Positions 36,553-48,081 of a stretch of DNA of 64,000 nucleotides are shown here, in pieces (the first letter of the stretch is position 1; each line of letters starts with the position of its first letter). A model generated the notes under the pieces. It searched no databases. It was not told where the DNA came from and worked only from the letters and a program-made list of their open reading frames with translations. Source of the DNA: Panaeolus papilionaceus (taxonomy: Eukaryota > Basidiomycota > Agaricomycetes > Agaricales); contig JADNRZ010000009.1 of NCBI GenBank assembly GCA_015501605.1, forward strand, positions 1,488,001 through 1,552,000, given 5' to 3'. The position numbers were made by a program, and so were the translations under genes.

Positions 36553-38903
36553 ATGGCTACCACACACAACCACAAGCTCCTTGCTCGTCTTTATCAGGAC
36601 CTGCTCGAGCTCAAAAGTCAACCATACCCAGGTGTTGCCGTCTTTACTGACGATGCTAACCTTCGGTCCTTCTGCCTTGTCCTCACTCCTCCAAGCGGGC
36701 CTTGGAAAAGCCTCTCACTGCACTTTGATGTTGTGCTTCCAGAGAACTGGGTACGCCTCTTTGTCGTCTACGTGTAGTGAAGTCGTCTCACAAAATTTAC
36801 TCTAGCCCACGGCTCCACCACGTATTTCTTCCAGTGTTCATGACATCGACCATCCTAACCTCTTTGGTGAATATATTTGTTGCGATTTGCTGAAGCCAGT
36901 GGAATGGCTTCCGACTGGCTACACTGGAGGGTGAGCTCTATTTTCTCTTCTCATTGGTCTACTTGTACTTACGGAGAATCGCTAGTTATTCACCTGCGCT
37001 AACGCTTCGAGGACTCTTCCTCCAGTTCTTGACATTTTTCTCCAGCACCAAAGTCGAGCAAGATACTGGTTATGTTGTCGAAATTGGTGACTACATGAAA
37101 ACTTCTTACCTGTGGGAAGACCAAGTGGCCGCTTTTCTCATTCCTGGTCCCTATCCGCCCGCGACGCCAGTCCAAAATGAACTCTGTCGAATCTGGGACT
37201 CGACCTGCGCACCGGAAACTGTGATTGCAAAATATTCCTCTGGGCCATCTTCTCCTGTCACCCGTCACGACTCGAAGTTAATTTTCGCTCATGGAAAAAA
37301 CTTGCATCGAATCTCGTCCGTCAATCCGCGATGGGAACAGACCCTGAAGGCCATTTCGCAATGGACGTGCCGCCAATGTCCGTACGGCTCTGATCAACTG
37401 CCCCACAACTCATTGTCCTTAACCACGGTCCAGAAAATGGATGTGGACGGAGATGCTGAGCATAGCCTGCTATATCAAGCACCATCCTCCTGTCAAATCG
37501 AAAAGCTCAACGATGACACTTTGGCCGAATTGGCTTCTCACCTCTCCTCCGAAGGTATCATCTCCCTTTCCACTGCGTGGTCCCGCTTCAAGCTCATCAC
37601 CAACGCATTTCATGTTCTACTTCACCTTGAACTCCGCTGTTTCTTCCTCCGCACGTCTATGCTGGGGTCAAATGTCATCATGGGTGTAGGTGTGGCAATG
37701 GAAACCCGCCCAGTTGCATTTTCCTCGGATTTCGATTGGCTCAGCCAGGAAGCCTTCGATCGATTCCGCGTTCGGAAAAGCATCGAGAAACGTGACTTTC
37801 AATACTTCCTTCCTTTAGCCTTTAGTCCGGAGCATTTCAAGCGTTCTGAGGCTGAAATATGGTCTCGTCTCGCAGTCATGGAAGAAGCATACAGGAAGCA
37901 GAGGGACCAGAACACAAGGCGCCCTCCCCAGCAAAATGGGCAGCGTCGCGGTATGTCAGCACCACAGGCCAGCCTTTCCGTGAAGCCTCTCGACATCGCG
38001 ACGGTGCTATTCAAGATGATGAACAATATTGTCGTCTCCTTGATGAACTCTTGTGATGAGGAGCAAACCTCTGCCCTCGCCGCTGCAACAACTTCCCGAC
38101 GTCAGCCCGAGAGAAACGGACGCCTTCTCCATGCGTCCGAACGTGCTTTGACTGGATACACACACTTGCTCCATACCTTGCTTTCCTTGGCGCGCTCAGG
38201 TCCGCGTGGTGCTGCACTTCTCTCCTCTGCCACTTCCCATCTACGAAACTTCGTCGTCCTTGAGGAAATGAGGAACAAGTCGAAAACTCCTGACTTGGGT
38301 GAACTCATCGCCTCGCTCCTCATGGTCCGCGCGCTTCCATGTATCGACAACAAGGGCCCCGTTACGTGGGAACGTGTATGTCCTTCCTTCGTCGAGGAAG
38401 CGACTGTAAGGAACGTGAGGTGGGTGCTGCAGCAGTACCCCTATCTCGAGAACATAGAGGGTGAAGGCCCAGACGACCAAGCTCGCTGGCGCGGTGCAGA
38501 CGATGCGCGGATGGGAATGACATTCAATGCGAGTCGGACAAGCTTGAGGCTGATTATGTTCCAAGTAACATTCATGGAGCTCTTTGTAGAGGCCTATGGA
38601 GCAACGGGTGGGTTGAAGCGTTTGGATGATGCCTATGGGTTTGTCGACGCTTCGTTACCCGAACGGATGGTGGCTGAGATCAAGGAGATCTACAAGGTCA
38701 ATACTTGGCCTGCTTACTTTGCGAAGATCCGGTTTGAGAGAGGTCGTGCGTTCGGGAAGGTCAGGTTTGCGCAGATGTTGAGGGATACAGTGAAAGAGAG
38801 TGCTAAGAGGGGATATCATACACAACCGCGGAAGGGGGTTCTAGATGATTACAAGTCGAAGAAAGGGGTGTTGATTGTGTCGTACTTAAAGAACCATAAG
38901 TAG
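36553..38903 (+). CDS. UBC-fold protein fused to a large C-terminal region
   Basis: Three exons (36553-36750, 36806-36930, 36986-38903) encode about 745 residues. The first 150 resemble a ubiquitin-conjugating (E2) domain: LLARLYQDLLELKSQPYPGV, then WKSLSLHFDVVLPENWPTAP, the HPN box in HPNLFGEYICCDLLKP and TLRGLFLQFLTFFSS. A cysteine stands where the catalytic one is expected, one residue nearer the HPN than in typical E2s. Downstream, IEKLNDDTLAELASHLSSEG IISLSTAWSR-type sequence is F-box-like but weak. The remaining 450 residues are helical and not recognised; they include TALLHASERALTGY-like and GLKRLDDAYGF segments. A link of ubiquitin transfer to target binding is inference. An ORF starting at 36954 begins inside intron 2 and is not the true start. 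Confidence 0.78.
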
Positions 38904-41794
38904 TTTTAGAATTTATGTTAAAATGTAGGGTTAATCGTTGTGTAATGTGTTATAGACGTGTTCGTGTTCAAGTGACATCTGCAATCGCTAAGCGCCCGTC
39001 GAATCCCAACGCATCGTATCTTACTATTTGGACACGAAGTATTTGTTCTCAACTGCAACGTATTTATATGCCTGTCATCACCGAGACTTGCATTCCAAAG
39101 CGATAAGGCGGATATTCTGACCTACCTGGGATAAATCATATACATACACTGGCATGGAGCTTTAGGCACATTGCATGAACGTGAATTTTCGAATGACAGC
39201 GTGCTGCATTAGAACTAAGCCTGACCTTCGTATCTCTCCAGTTTAGCTCTTCTTTGAGTTACAATCAAGATTATATGCATGTCAAGTGGGACTATTCAGC
39301 GAATGATAATTTCCAGGTCGATATTCATATCTATTCACATTTGCCGTCGGAATCTTTCGAATGTCCTCGCCGATCCCGTCAGTCATGACGAGGCGAATGT
39401 GTCTGAGGGATATTTCTGCATGCTGAAGGCCAGCGTTACCAGCCAGGATTGAATTCATTAATAGCTTTGGTGGCGATCCTGCCCTTCTCCGTTGGTGGCC
39501 ATAATCAAGAAAATGAAAAACGCCCTAGCACTGCCCGCAGGCAACCTGATCAGGGAAAGGGCTCACGAACTGAGGATGGACGATTGACGGATCTGATTAC
39601 ATCTCCGCTTTTTATCTGATCACGCATTAATTGGTGGAGATTACTCATTAGATTAGGTGCTTAGGACTTGTCCATCATCAACGGGCCTAGACACCCCAAA
39701 ATGCTTCTCAGTAGGGCTTGTCGTGCTGGCAATGGTGACGATCCAAAGCCGCAGGCATTTCGCTACATAAAACTCAGCCTCGGCACGGAGCCATTTTGGG
39801 TGCCTTTTGCTGCCGTCGGTGCTCTAGGGGCTTGGAGCCTGGTTCCCCTATTATATGCTTCAACCTCGCTGAAAGTGAAAGACCTGCACATGTTGCAACT
39901 TCGACTTATAATAGTGGAGACTTCCTCCATATGTATAGATTTTAATTTTTGTAGTGTTATAAAAGTGCACAAGTAACTTCGATTGCTATTATTGGGGGCA
40001 TACATTTTGTTTGCATCAACCTCAAGCGAAATTGTAAAGGAAACCAGAAAATATGTACCCGCGGAGAAGGCGCACGCAGCGAAATGTTGTTTGATCCTTG
40101 CATCATGAATGGGAAGACTCGGAGTCAGGGAAGAGGCTATACCAACATTACAGAATGAGGTGAAGTCGACATTATGCTCCGTGACACGTCCGAGCATTTG
40201 TCGGATTCGCATTACTCACTAGTCAATATGATTAACTAATCGTGATCTCGTTTTAATCTCCTCAAACACACTTTCCGCGTCTTCGTTGTCAAGCTAAATC
40301 CTCGCTGAGCCGTAAAAAGACTCGGTACCGGGTAGGTAGTGAGTATGCGGACCAATGTTATGGAGGAGAATTCAAGGAGAATAGTATTTTTGTCTGAAAG
40401 ACGTAGCTGGTGCAAGGTCCGAGCCGCGAGTTTAGAGCGATGTTATAGGAAAAGCGGGGGTGGGGAAGGATCCCTGGTAACTAACACAAACTGCAAAGTT
40501 CCCTGTTGAAAGCATGAACAGGTAATAAGATGAAAGGATACCTACGGAGACGATTCGTAAACTGGAATAACGAATTAGCTCCGACAAAGCCGAAAGCCTC
40601 TCTGGGCGGGTACAATAAAACTTTATGATTTCTTATATTAAACTATGTAAAATGAAGTGATCAGATTCTTCGAAAAACATAGTTAGAAAAGTTGGAATTC
40701 GAACTACTCTGATCAGAAAGGTATGAGCTGATTCTGTGTTACCATTAGAACTGTCAAAGAGGGTTGAAGCCTTGTTTCCAGCGACGTGTAAACGTGGAGA
40801 GTTATGGAGAATATTTAGAAGTTAGGACCCGAAGGGACAAACCTTGGCTCTTTGCATCCACGGCAATGAAAAAGCGGACCAATTAGGGGGCCTCGAACGG
40901 TCAAAAGGGGTTCAGGGTTGAAACCAATTTGGAGGTTTCCAATGGTTTTCGAATGCCCATTGATGAGAACGTCCTGCAGATATTTGGCAGATATTGCTAA
41001 AATGGCGCTATGAGCGAACGTGAGAGTACCCCAAAGGTCATGAATCCGCAAACATAAAAACGAAAAGGTGGAAAAGTGTGTGCGCTATGCGGGACACACA
41101 TTCGAAAGTGAGAATTGTCACCAGTTCACCACTGAACACGACCATGGCAACCTTCCAGATTCAATTTGATTTGCGCCGTGAGTAGTGACACCAATGTAAA
41201 GGGACTTTCGGGTGTCCAAACCCACTTGCATTCGGTAAGTTTTTCCTTTAAACGGACCTTCCCCAGGTCACTTGACACTGTTCGAAAGGAATAGAAAGGC
41301 AGAAGCAACTACCATCGAATACCGCACATGGGGTTGGTGTAGCCAAATGAGCAGATAGAGACGAAAATGTCGCGTTCATCTGTATGAATAGAGGGCCACG
41401 TTATGGTCACATTTTCCGAAAAATCGACGCCAGAAGGCTTCGTAGGACATAAATATGGCGCTAAAAGTGTTCGAAACGCGTTTGACCCTGAACGACGAGT
41501 TAGCAGCGATAATTTCGACTAAGAGATGTTTAATTGGGGAGATGATGTGTGCCTGTGCAAGTTCCGTCCAGATGAAGTTGTGTTTTATGAACTTTGGGGG
41601 ATGGCTATACAATGAAACCGCCAAAGCTACGGGAATTGAGTTATGTAAAGTAAATGTAGGATCCGGTACAACTCAAATAAATATGGACCCCCCTCTTTTT
41701 TTCTATAAAACACGAGGAACAATTTCTTCATTCATCCTTCCCTCCACCATCTCTTCTACTTCATTACTCTCATCTTCTCTCTATACCCTCAATA
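38904..41794. other. 2.9 kb intergenic region
   Basis: No gene is supported. Frames at 39668-39976 (+), 39763-40212 (-) and 40815-41308 (-) overlap one another and show no domain or splice logic. The right end carries the promoter and leader of the glutamate dehydrogenase gene. Confidence 0.45.
41700..41794 (+). promoter_or_regulatory. TATA box and pyrimidine-rich leader of glutamate dehydrogenase
   Basis: A TATAAAA at 41704-41710 lies about 90 bases upstream of the ATG. It is followed by a long CT-rich tract up to the start codon. This arrangement is typical of strongly expressed fungal housekeeping genes, where transcription begins within the pyrimidine run. Confidence 0.55.
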
Positions 41795-44700
41795 ATGTCG
41801 ACACCAGATCCAACGCGTATCGCTGTCGCTCATGCCATGAAAGGTCAAGGCATCGGCAACAACCTCACAGTGCCATCTGGCCTATCTGTGACCAGTTCTG
41901 GTCATAGCAGCGAGACATCGCTCCATCGCGTCGAGAACCTTCCAGGATATACCACGCCAGTGTTCAAAGGCAAGGAGCAACAGCGCGCCCTTGTCGAGAA
42001 TGACGTCGCAGCTAAGGTCCGTGATTGGATCGCTTATCTACCCGAAACCTGTTCACTCACACAACGTTTGTTCAGGGCTTCATCCCCCGCGAGCTCGTCG
42101 TGAACGAAGTCAACTGGTTTTACACTAATCTAGGCATCGACGACACTTATTTCCAGAATGAATCACGCGAGGTCATCTCTGATCATATCATCGCACTCTT
42201 CGGAGCCAAAATTCTGGCTTACACCAAGCACGATCCTAGCAAGCTCGTCATCGACCTCGAGAAAATCGACGAGAAGGGCAATAGCGCTACCTTCATTCAC
42301 ACTAGTCCACCAGGTCTGACCACTACTGAAGGTCCTGGAGCCACTTGCGAAGCGAGGTCAGTATAATCTGATTTTGTTATTTTCTCTGTCATAGTTCAAT
42401 CATGGCGGTTCGCCCCTCTAACTGCACCACGACTACCTACTTTGCTTTACTCTTTGATTTTGAAGATTGCTAATATTTTCTTCTGCGTGTTCAGGATTGA
42501 CGAATTATTCTTGAACAAGTCAACCCCAGAGAATGCCTACAGATTGGAGACCTTCCGCTCGGCGGGTTCCATTTCAGCGACTGCCTCTCAACAACTCCGT
42601 TGCTATTTCGTCACCAAGTGCCAATTCCCTCCCCAGCCTGCAAACCAGACTCCAGGGCAGAAAACCGATATTCGCGCTGTGTCTGACTCTGCATTTTTGG
42701 ACAGGGCAACCAAAAATACCCTCGATATTTATCAGCAGGTATGGGTCTTGAGCATCATTCTAATGTTTGCCAGTTCGATTTTCTGATGTGTCTGGCCCCT
42801 TAGGTGATGTGGAATGTCGAATCACGTCATGGGCCTGTAATCGAAGTATTCGAAGTCGAGGGCACTCGTGAACGACGATTGGTTATTGGATATAAAATGG
42901 GCGGCACTTCTGGATTCTTCAGGCAAGCTGCTGACTTGGCTAACTGCTGGAGAATGATAAACTGACTATCCTACAATTTAAACAGCGCACTATCCAATCT
43001 ATACCATTTCTATTCCCTCTACTCGGCTCGTAAATATGTCGAGCAGTTTGCCAACGGAATCACCATCATCTCCCTGTACCTCAATCCTCTACCCAACAGC
43101 AATGCTCCACCCATTGAGCACTCTATTTTCCAAGTTTTGAAAGAGGCTTCTTTACTCTTCTGCCTTCCTGATAATCCTTACTTTGGACCAATGTCCGTGG
43201 ATCACAATGCGGTCCAAGAAGCGACTTACGCATGTAAGTAGGCATTCTGATTCATGCCAACAACATTGCTTATGAGTCTTAGACTGTGGTTGGATATTCG
43301 CCCAACATTTCTGCAACCGTTTGGGTCCCGCCTACCTTGCATTGAAGAATGTCCTTAACGAAAATGACCCAACTCATGCCGAGGTATTGAACGACATCAA
43401 GAGGAGATTCAGAGAGGAAACATTCACCCGGGAGAGTATCGCCCAGGTCATTCACGCCCATCCTGACTTGGTACGCAAATCTCTCCGTCTTCTCTTGCCG
43501 TCGCTATAACAATATTGATCGCCGTTCAGATTCGACTTCTATACGTTAATTTTGCGATGACTCACTATCCCAATTCTGCTGACGCCTCAAATTTGGGGTG
43601 TGTATATCACATGCACCAATCCTTATATTGGCTAATCTTGTTCTTCTCAGCCCCACCCTATCTTATCAGCGACTGCAAACCGTCCAGCCTCTTACGGATG
43701 CCGAGCTTTACGACAAGATTCGTCGCTCTGTGCCAAACAAACACGAGTTGCAAGTTCTGGAGAGCTTTTTGATCTTCAACAAGTATGCCTTTTTTTCATG
43801 CCGCTTTTCGAAGGTTTCTCTGATTAAGATCTGAAGGCATGTTCTCAAAACTAACTTCTACCAACCAACCAAGGTTGCTCTCTCATTCCGTCTTGACCCA
43901 AGCTTCCTTCCGGAAATCGAGTACCCTAAGACACCGTTCGGTATCTTCTTTATCATTGGCAACGACTTCCGTGGTTTCCATATTCGATTCCGTGATGTGG
44001 CGCGTGGTGGCATCCGTATTGTCATGTCAAGAAACAAAGAGAACTACTCGATCAACCAGAGGATGCTTTTCGACGAAAATTACAACCTTGCTTCAACTCA
44101 GTCTTTGAAGAACAAGGACATCCCTGAAGGTGGCTCTAAGGGTACCATTTTGCCATCGTGAGTCTTAGTTATGACGTTTTTTAGTCGATTAGGGCTCATT
44201 TATCGCATAGGCTGGGCGCAAATCCACGCCGCTGCTTCGAGAAATATGTGGATGTAGGTATCCAGTTGTTGCGTGACTTCATATTGTCTACTGACTATCA
44301 GTTAGGCCGTAATCGATCTTCTCATCCCAGGTCAGACGCCCGGAATCAAAGAACCTCTCATTGACCTTTACGGAAAGCCCGAGCTGTTGTTCTTTGGTCC
44401 TGACGAAGGAACGGCCGACATGATGGACTGGGCCGCCCGTACGTATCCTGTTTCTCCCAATTAAGACATCGGCTGATTCAAGTCTTTTCAGTCCACGCTC
44501 GCTCTCGTGGGGCAGAGACCTGGTGGAAGTCTTTCACCACTGGCAAGAGTGCCGAGCGTCTCGGTGGCGTGCCTCACGATACATACGGCATGACATCGTT
44601 GTCCATTAGGCAGTATGTTCTTGGGTTATACAAGCAACTTGGCCTCAGGGAGAAAGACGTTACCAAGGTTCAAACTGGTGGACCAGATGGCGATTTGGGT

Positions 44701-45940
44701 TCCAGTAAGCCTACGCGAGATGCTTGGTACCCCTACTGGAACTGACATTAAATCATAGATGAAATTCTCCTTTCTAATGACAAGACTATCGCTGTAATTG
44801 ACGGAAGCGGTGTCCTAGCTGATCCTGCGGGTATTGACCGTGCTGAGCTGATTCGCCTTGCTAAGCTTCGTATTCCCGTTGGGAACTTCAACACTGCGAA
44901 GCTTAGCAAGGACGGTTACCTGGTCAAGGTTGAGGACCAAGATGTTAAATTACCTTGTGCGTATTTCCATTACCATCACAATGTCGTTTGCTTCACAATG
45001 CTGATTGGAGGATTGATATAGCTGGTGAAGTTGTCCTTGACGGCACCGACTTCCGTAACACAGCGCACCTCAGGTTCAAGGCCGACCTCTTCGTGCCATG
45101 CGGTGGAAGGTCCGTTGAATATTTTCTTACTCGCACGTGCTGAGCTAATTTATCCCTTTAGACCTGAAGCTGTCAACATCTCGAACATGGCCGCTTTGAT
45201 TGACGCCGATGGCAAACCCCACTTCAAGTACGTTGTGGAAGGTGCCAACCTCTTCTTCACTCAGCAAGCTCGCCTGCATCTTGAGAAGCGCAAAGTCATC
45301 TTGTTCAAGGACTCCAGTGCCAACAAGGGTACGCTTGCATTCATAGGCTAAATTGGGCGTTCGATATCTCATTGGTATTACAGGTGGTGTTACAAGCTCC
45401 TCTCTTGAAGTCCTAGCCGGTCTTGCGCTCTCAACGGACGAGTATACCAACCTCATGATCTTCAAGGATGGAAAACCAAGCGGTTTTTACCAGAGCTACG
45501 TCAAGGATATCCAAGCAAAGATCACTGAGAACGCCGCCAATGAGTTTAGCTGCATTTGGAAAGAGCACGCTCGCCTTCAAGGCACCAAGACTCGCACCGC
45601 CATCTCCGACGAGCTCTCGCAGACCCTCAACAACCTTCAGAACGAGCTCGAGAACTCTGACTTGTACGATGACATTCCAAGCCGTCATGGTGTCATGAGG
45701 CGTGCCATCCCCAAGACACTGGTTGACCAAGTCGGGCTGGAGATTCTGTTGCAAAGGCTGCCAGAGACATATCAGAAGGCTCTATTCTCAAGCTGGGTCG
45801 CGTCGCACTTCGTAAGTTATGTTTCATTTGCAAAAACCAAACACCTACTCACGAAATTTCATTAGATTTACAAGTATGGTGTCAACGGTTCCAGCGTCGA
45901 CTTCTTCCACTTTGCTCGCGATCTTGCCAGCAAGAAATAA
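41795..45940 (+). CDS. GDH2: NAD-dependent glutamate dehydrogenase
   Basis: This large enzyme (about 1,070 residues) oxidatively deaminates glutamate to 2-oxoglutarate and ammonium, feeding nitrogen and carbon catabolism, generally in mitochondria or cytosol of fungi. The spliced protein starts MSTPDPTRIAVAHAMK. It passes through FIPRELVVNEVNWFYTNLGI, GFHIRFRDVARGGIRIV, the catalytic Lys region IPEGGSKGTI, FGPDEGTADMMDWAA, TWWKSFTTGKS, GGVPHDTYGMTSLS, VQTGGPDGDLGSN and KADLFVPCGGRPEAVNIS. It ends KYGVNGSSVDFFHFARDL. This order matches the long fungal GDH2 type. At least fourteen introns are needed; one (42923-42985) has a GC donor in the context CAG|GCAAGC. The stop TAA is at 45938-45940. The length agrees with known family members and no break was seen. 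Confidence 0.93.
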
Positions 45941-46260
45941 TTAGCGTGCTTGTCACGGAAAACGCTCGACTTGTGGCGCATATGCATATTCTGTTTTAAA
46001 GGACTTTCAATAACACTAAATGTTTGCTTTTGTTCCTATTCGCTTTGAAATATCGGAAGAAGGAAATAACATTGTATTTTTACTAGTATTCACCAAGCTA
46101 TCATAATTCCAAATTTATCCCAATTTTTTCTCCAAAGTAAAGGGTCAGATTTTTGAAGCTCATGCATCTGGCAATTTCAGCCATATCTGGGTTGATGGAG
46201 TGGGTTTGATCTGAGTCATGTGGCTATGCTGTGGTCGTTCTAAGTCAATAACCTTTAAGC
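45941..46260. other. Short intergenic spacer
   Basis: 320 bases of AT-rich sequence between two same-strand genes. Nothing specific was seen. Confidence 0.5.
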
Positions 46261-48081
46261 ATGGACCCTGTATTAACATCTTCAACTTCACTGCGCGACC
46301 CCCACCTTTTATTCGCCATGAATAGGACACAGAGTACTTTTGAAGAAATACCAGTCATGTCAGCTTGAATCATTGTGTTGCTGCTCTCTGGACCTGAGAA
46401 CTTGGCATTTGAACAGTGATATCAAGAACGCTTGGAGTAATGATCCAAACGCCCGCAGGGCACTTGCAGACTTGATTCGCGATGCTTGTATCAATGTAAG
46501 CATTTGCACCAGTATTGAACCTCTCACTCACGATGCGACGCTAGGTTGGATTTTTCTACGGTGAGCATCTTTCTTGTATCCTCGCACGCACTGACGAACC
46601 TGTGGCCCTTGGGCATCATGATTCATCTGCAGTCCAGTCTCATGGAATCCCTGATGAAGTAATTAAGCGCACCATCGACGCTGCTAAATGTTATTTTGCT
46701 CTTCCTGAAAGTGTTAAGATGCAGGTTCGTGATATCTATCCCGAGGACGCTTCCTCTAAGACACCCTATCGCGCCTGCTGGTCCTTGCCGCTGGAATCTG
46801 GAACCGTCGAGCTTTCAGAGACTGATTTTGTTTGGCTGTACCCCTTTTTCAATAGCTTGACATCCATAAAACACCCAATTTCAAAGGATACACCGCTCTC
46901 CTTGGCGAGAATACAGACGCGAATGGAAGGGGCGATCTTCACGAAGGATTTGATCTTGGATGGGAACCGCCTATCAACGAAGAGGCAGACACGTCGCTAT
47001 ACCCCAGGAATGATGGAGCAATGTCAGGGGTGAATATATGGCCTGAAGGTATTACTGGGTTCCGGGAGACAGTTTTAGACTACTAGTGAGTTCTGCTCTT
47101 CTCAAGAGCGCCGCAATTCATCGCAACGTTACCACATAGCCATCGAGCCCTTCAAGTTGGCAAGGCACTATTTCCGCTTTTTGCCCTCGCCTTGGACCTT
47201 CCGGAGAATTTCTTTGATGATAAGGTAGTGTAGAGCCTGACTTCTCCGTCTCTGGGTCGCTGTGTCATGGACTCAAGAGTGCCACTTGGCCAGACTACTA
47301 AACCGGCCGCTATCATGCGGCTGCTTCATTACCCTCCACAAAGCCCAACAAGCTTCGAGACTGATCCAGATGGAAAGCAGATAGGAATTGGTGCCCACAC
47401 AGAGTAAGGATCATCCGAAATTAGCTGTGCCCTGCTTACACATTGGCTAGCTATGAAGTAAGATCCATGATAAGATGCAGTTAATACCGTTGGGTGGTGA
47501 CCTGATATCTTTCGCACAAGTAGTGCTTTACCCTGCTTTGGCAAGACCAGATTGGAGGTCTTCAGGTGCAAAACTCTGACAGTAAATGGATAGACGCTGT
47601 TCCTATTCCTGGAACTATCGTCGTAAAGTAAGGTATTCGCCTGCCACACCCAATCATCTATGCTCACGAGGCTATCACCTTCCGTTTAATTTAGCCTAGG
47701 TGACCAGCTGGCCCGCTGGACAAGTATGTGTGCTTCCTATTGGTATCGCTGTTGTCATGCGCTAACCTCCTTCGTCAACGTTCAACGTTGTGAGATGACG
47801 TCTTTAAATCGACCTTACACCGAGTCATCAACAAGACAGGTGCTGAACGATACTCGATTCCAGTTTTCTTTGGCACAGATTACGAAGTGCTTTTAGAGGT
47901 AAGACCCAAATCTTACACCCCAACGAAAGTAATGTGCCCATTACTCTGCCTTTCCTTTCAGCCGATTCCTACTTGCGTATCGCCAGAATTCCCGAGCAAA
48001 TACGAGGTCATTTCCGCTGGGGATTATGTGAAATCAAGGCTTACCGCCACCTATGCACACACCTTTTCAAGAGAAGGTTGA
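46261..48081 (+). CDS. 2-oxoglutarate/Fe(II) dioxygenase, isopenicillin N synthase type
   Basis: Careful splicing gives an apparently intact oxygenase of about 350 residues. Landmarks are EEIPVI, LADLIRDACINVGFFYVQSH, GIPDEVIKRTIDAAKCYFAL, the DIHKTPNFKGYTALLGENTD block, RGDLHEGFDLGWEPP, MRLLHYPPQS, the iron-binding H-x-D in HTDYECFTLLWQ, GLQVQNSDSKWIDAVPIPGT, distal iron His in STLHRVIN and the 2-oxoglutarate Arg-x-Ser in ERYSIPVFFG. The Asp of H-x-D is split by an intron, and the next exon (47451-47457) is only 7 nt. A 130-nt intron at about 46726-46855 happens to be open. The first intron (about 46350-46394) is the weakest point. An alternative start is ATG 46318. The substrate is unknown; relatives oxidise small molecules. 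It ends TYAHTFSREG with TGA at 48079-48081. Confidence 0.75.

Noticed and set aside
36954..36985. Start codon of a separate gene inside the UBC-fold locus
   Set aside because: It falls inside an intron; splicing joins the upstream UBC exons in frame at 36986.
40685..40745. TTCGAATT on the - strand suggesting a tRNA 3' half
   Set aside because: The T stem does not pair and no A box lies at the correct distance.
46726..46855. Coding extension of the dioxygenase through this segment
   Set aside because: It is open by chance; removing it as an intron restores the conserved DIHKTPNFKGY block in frame.
46261..48081. Calling the dioxygenase a pseudogene because of many short broken frames
   Set aside because: Every break is resolved by a normal splice junction and all catalytic residues remain; only the first intron is weak.
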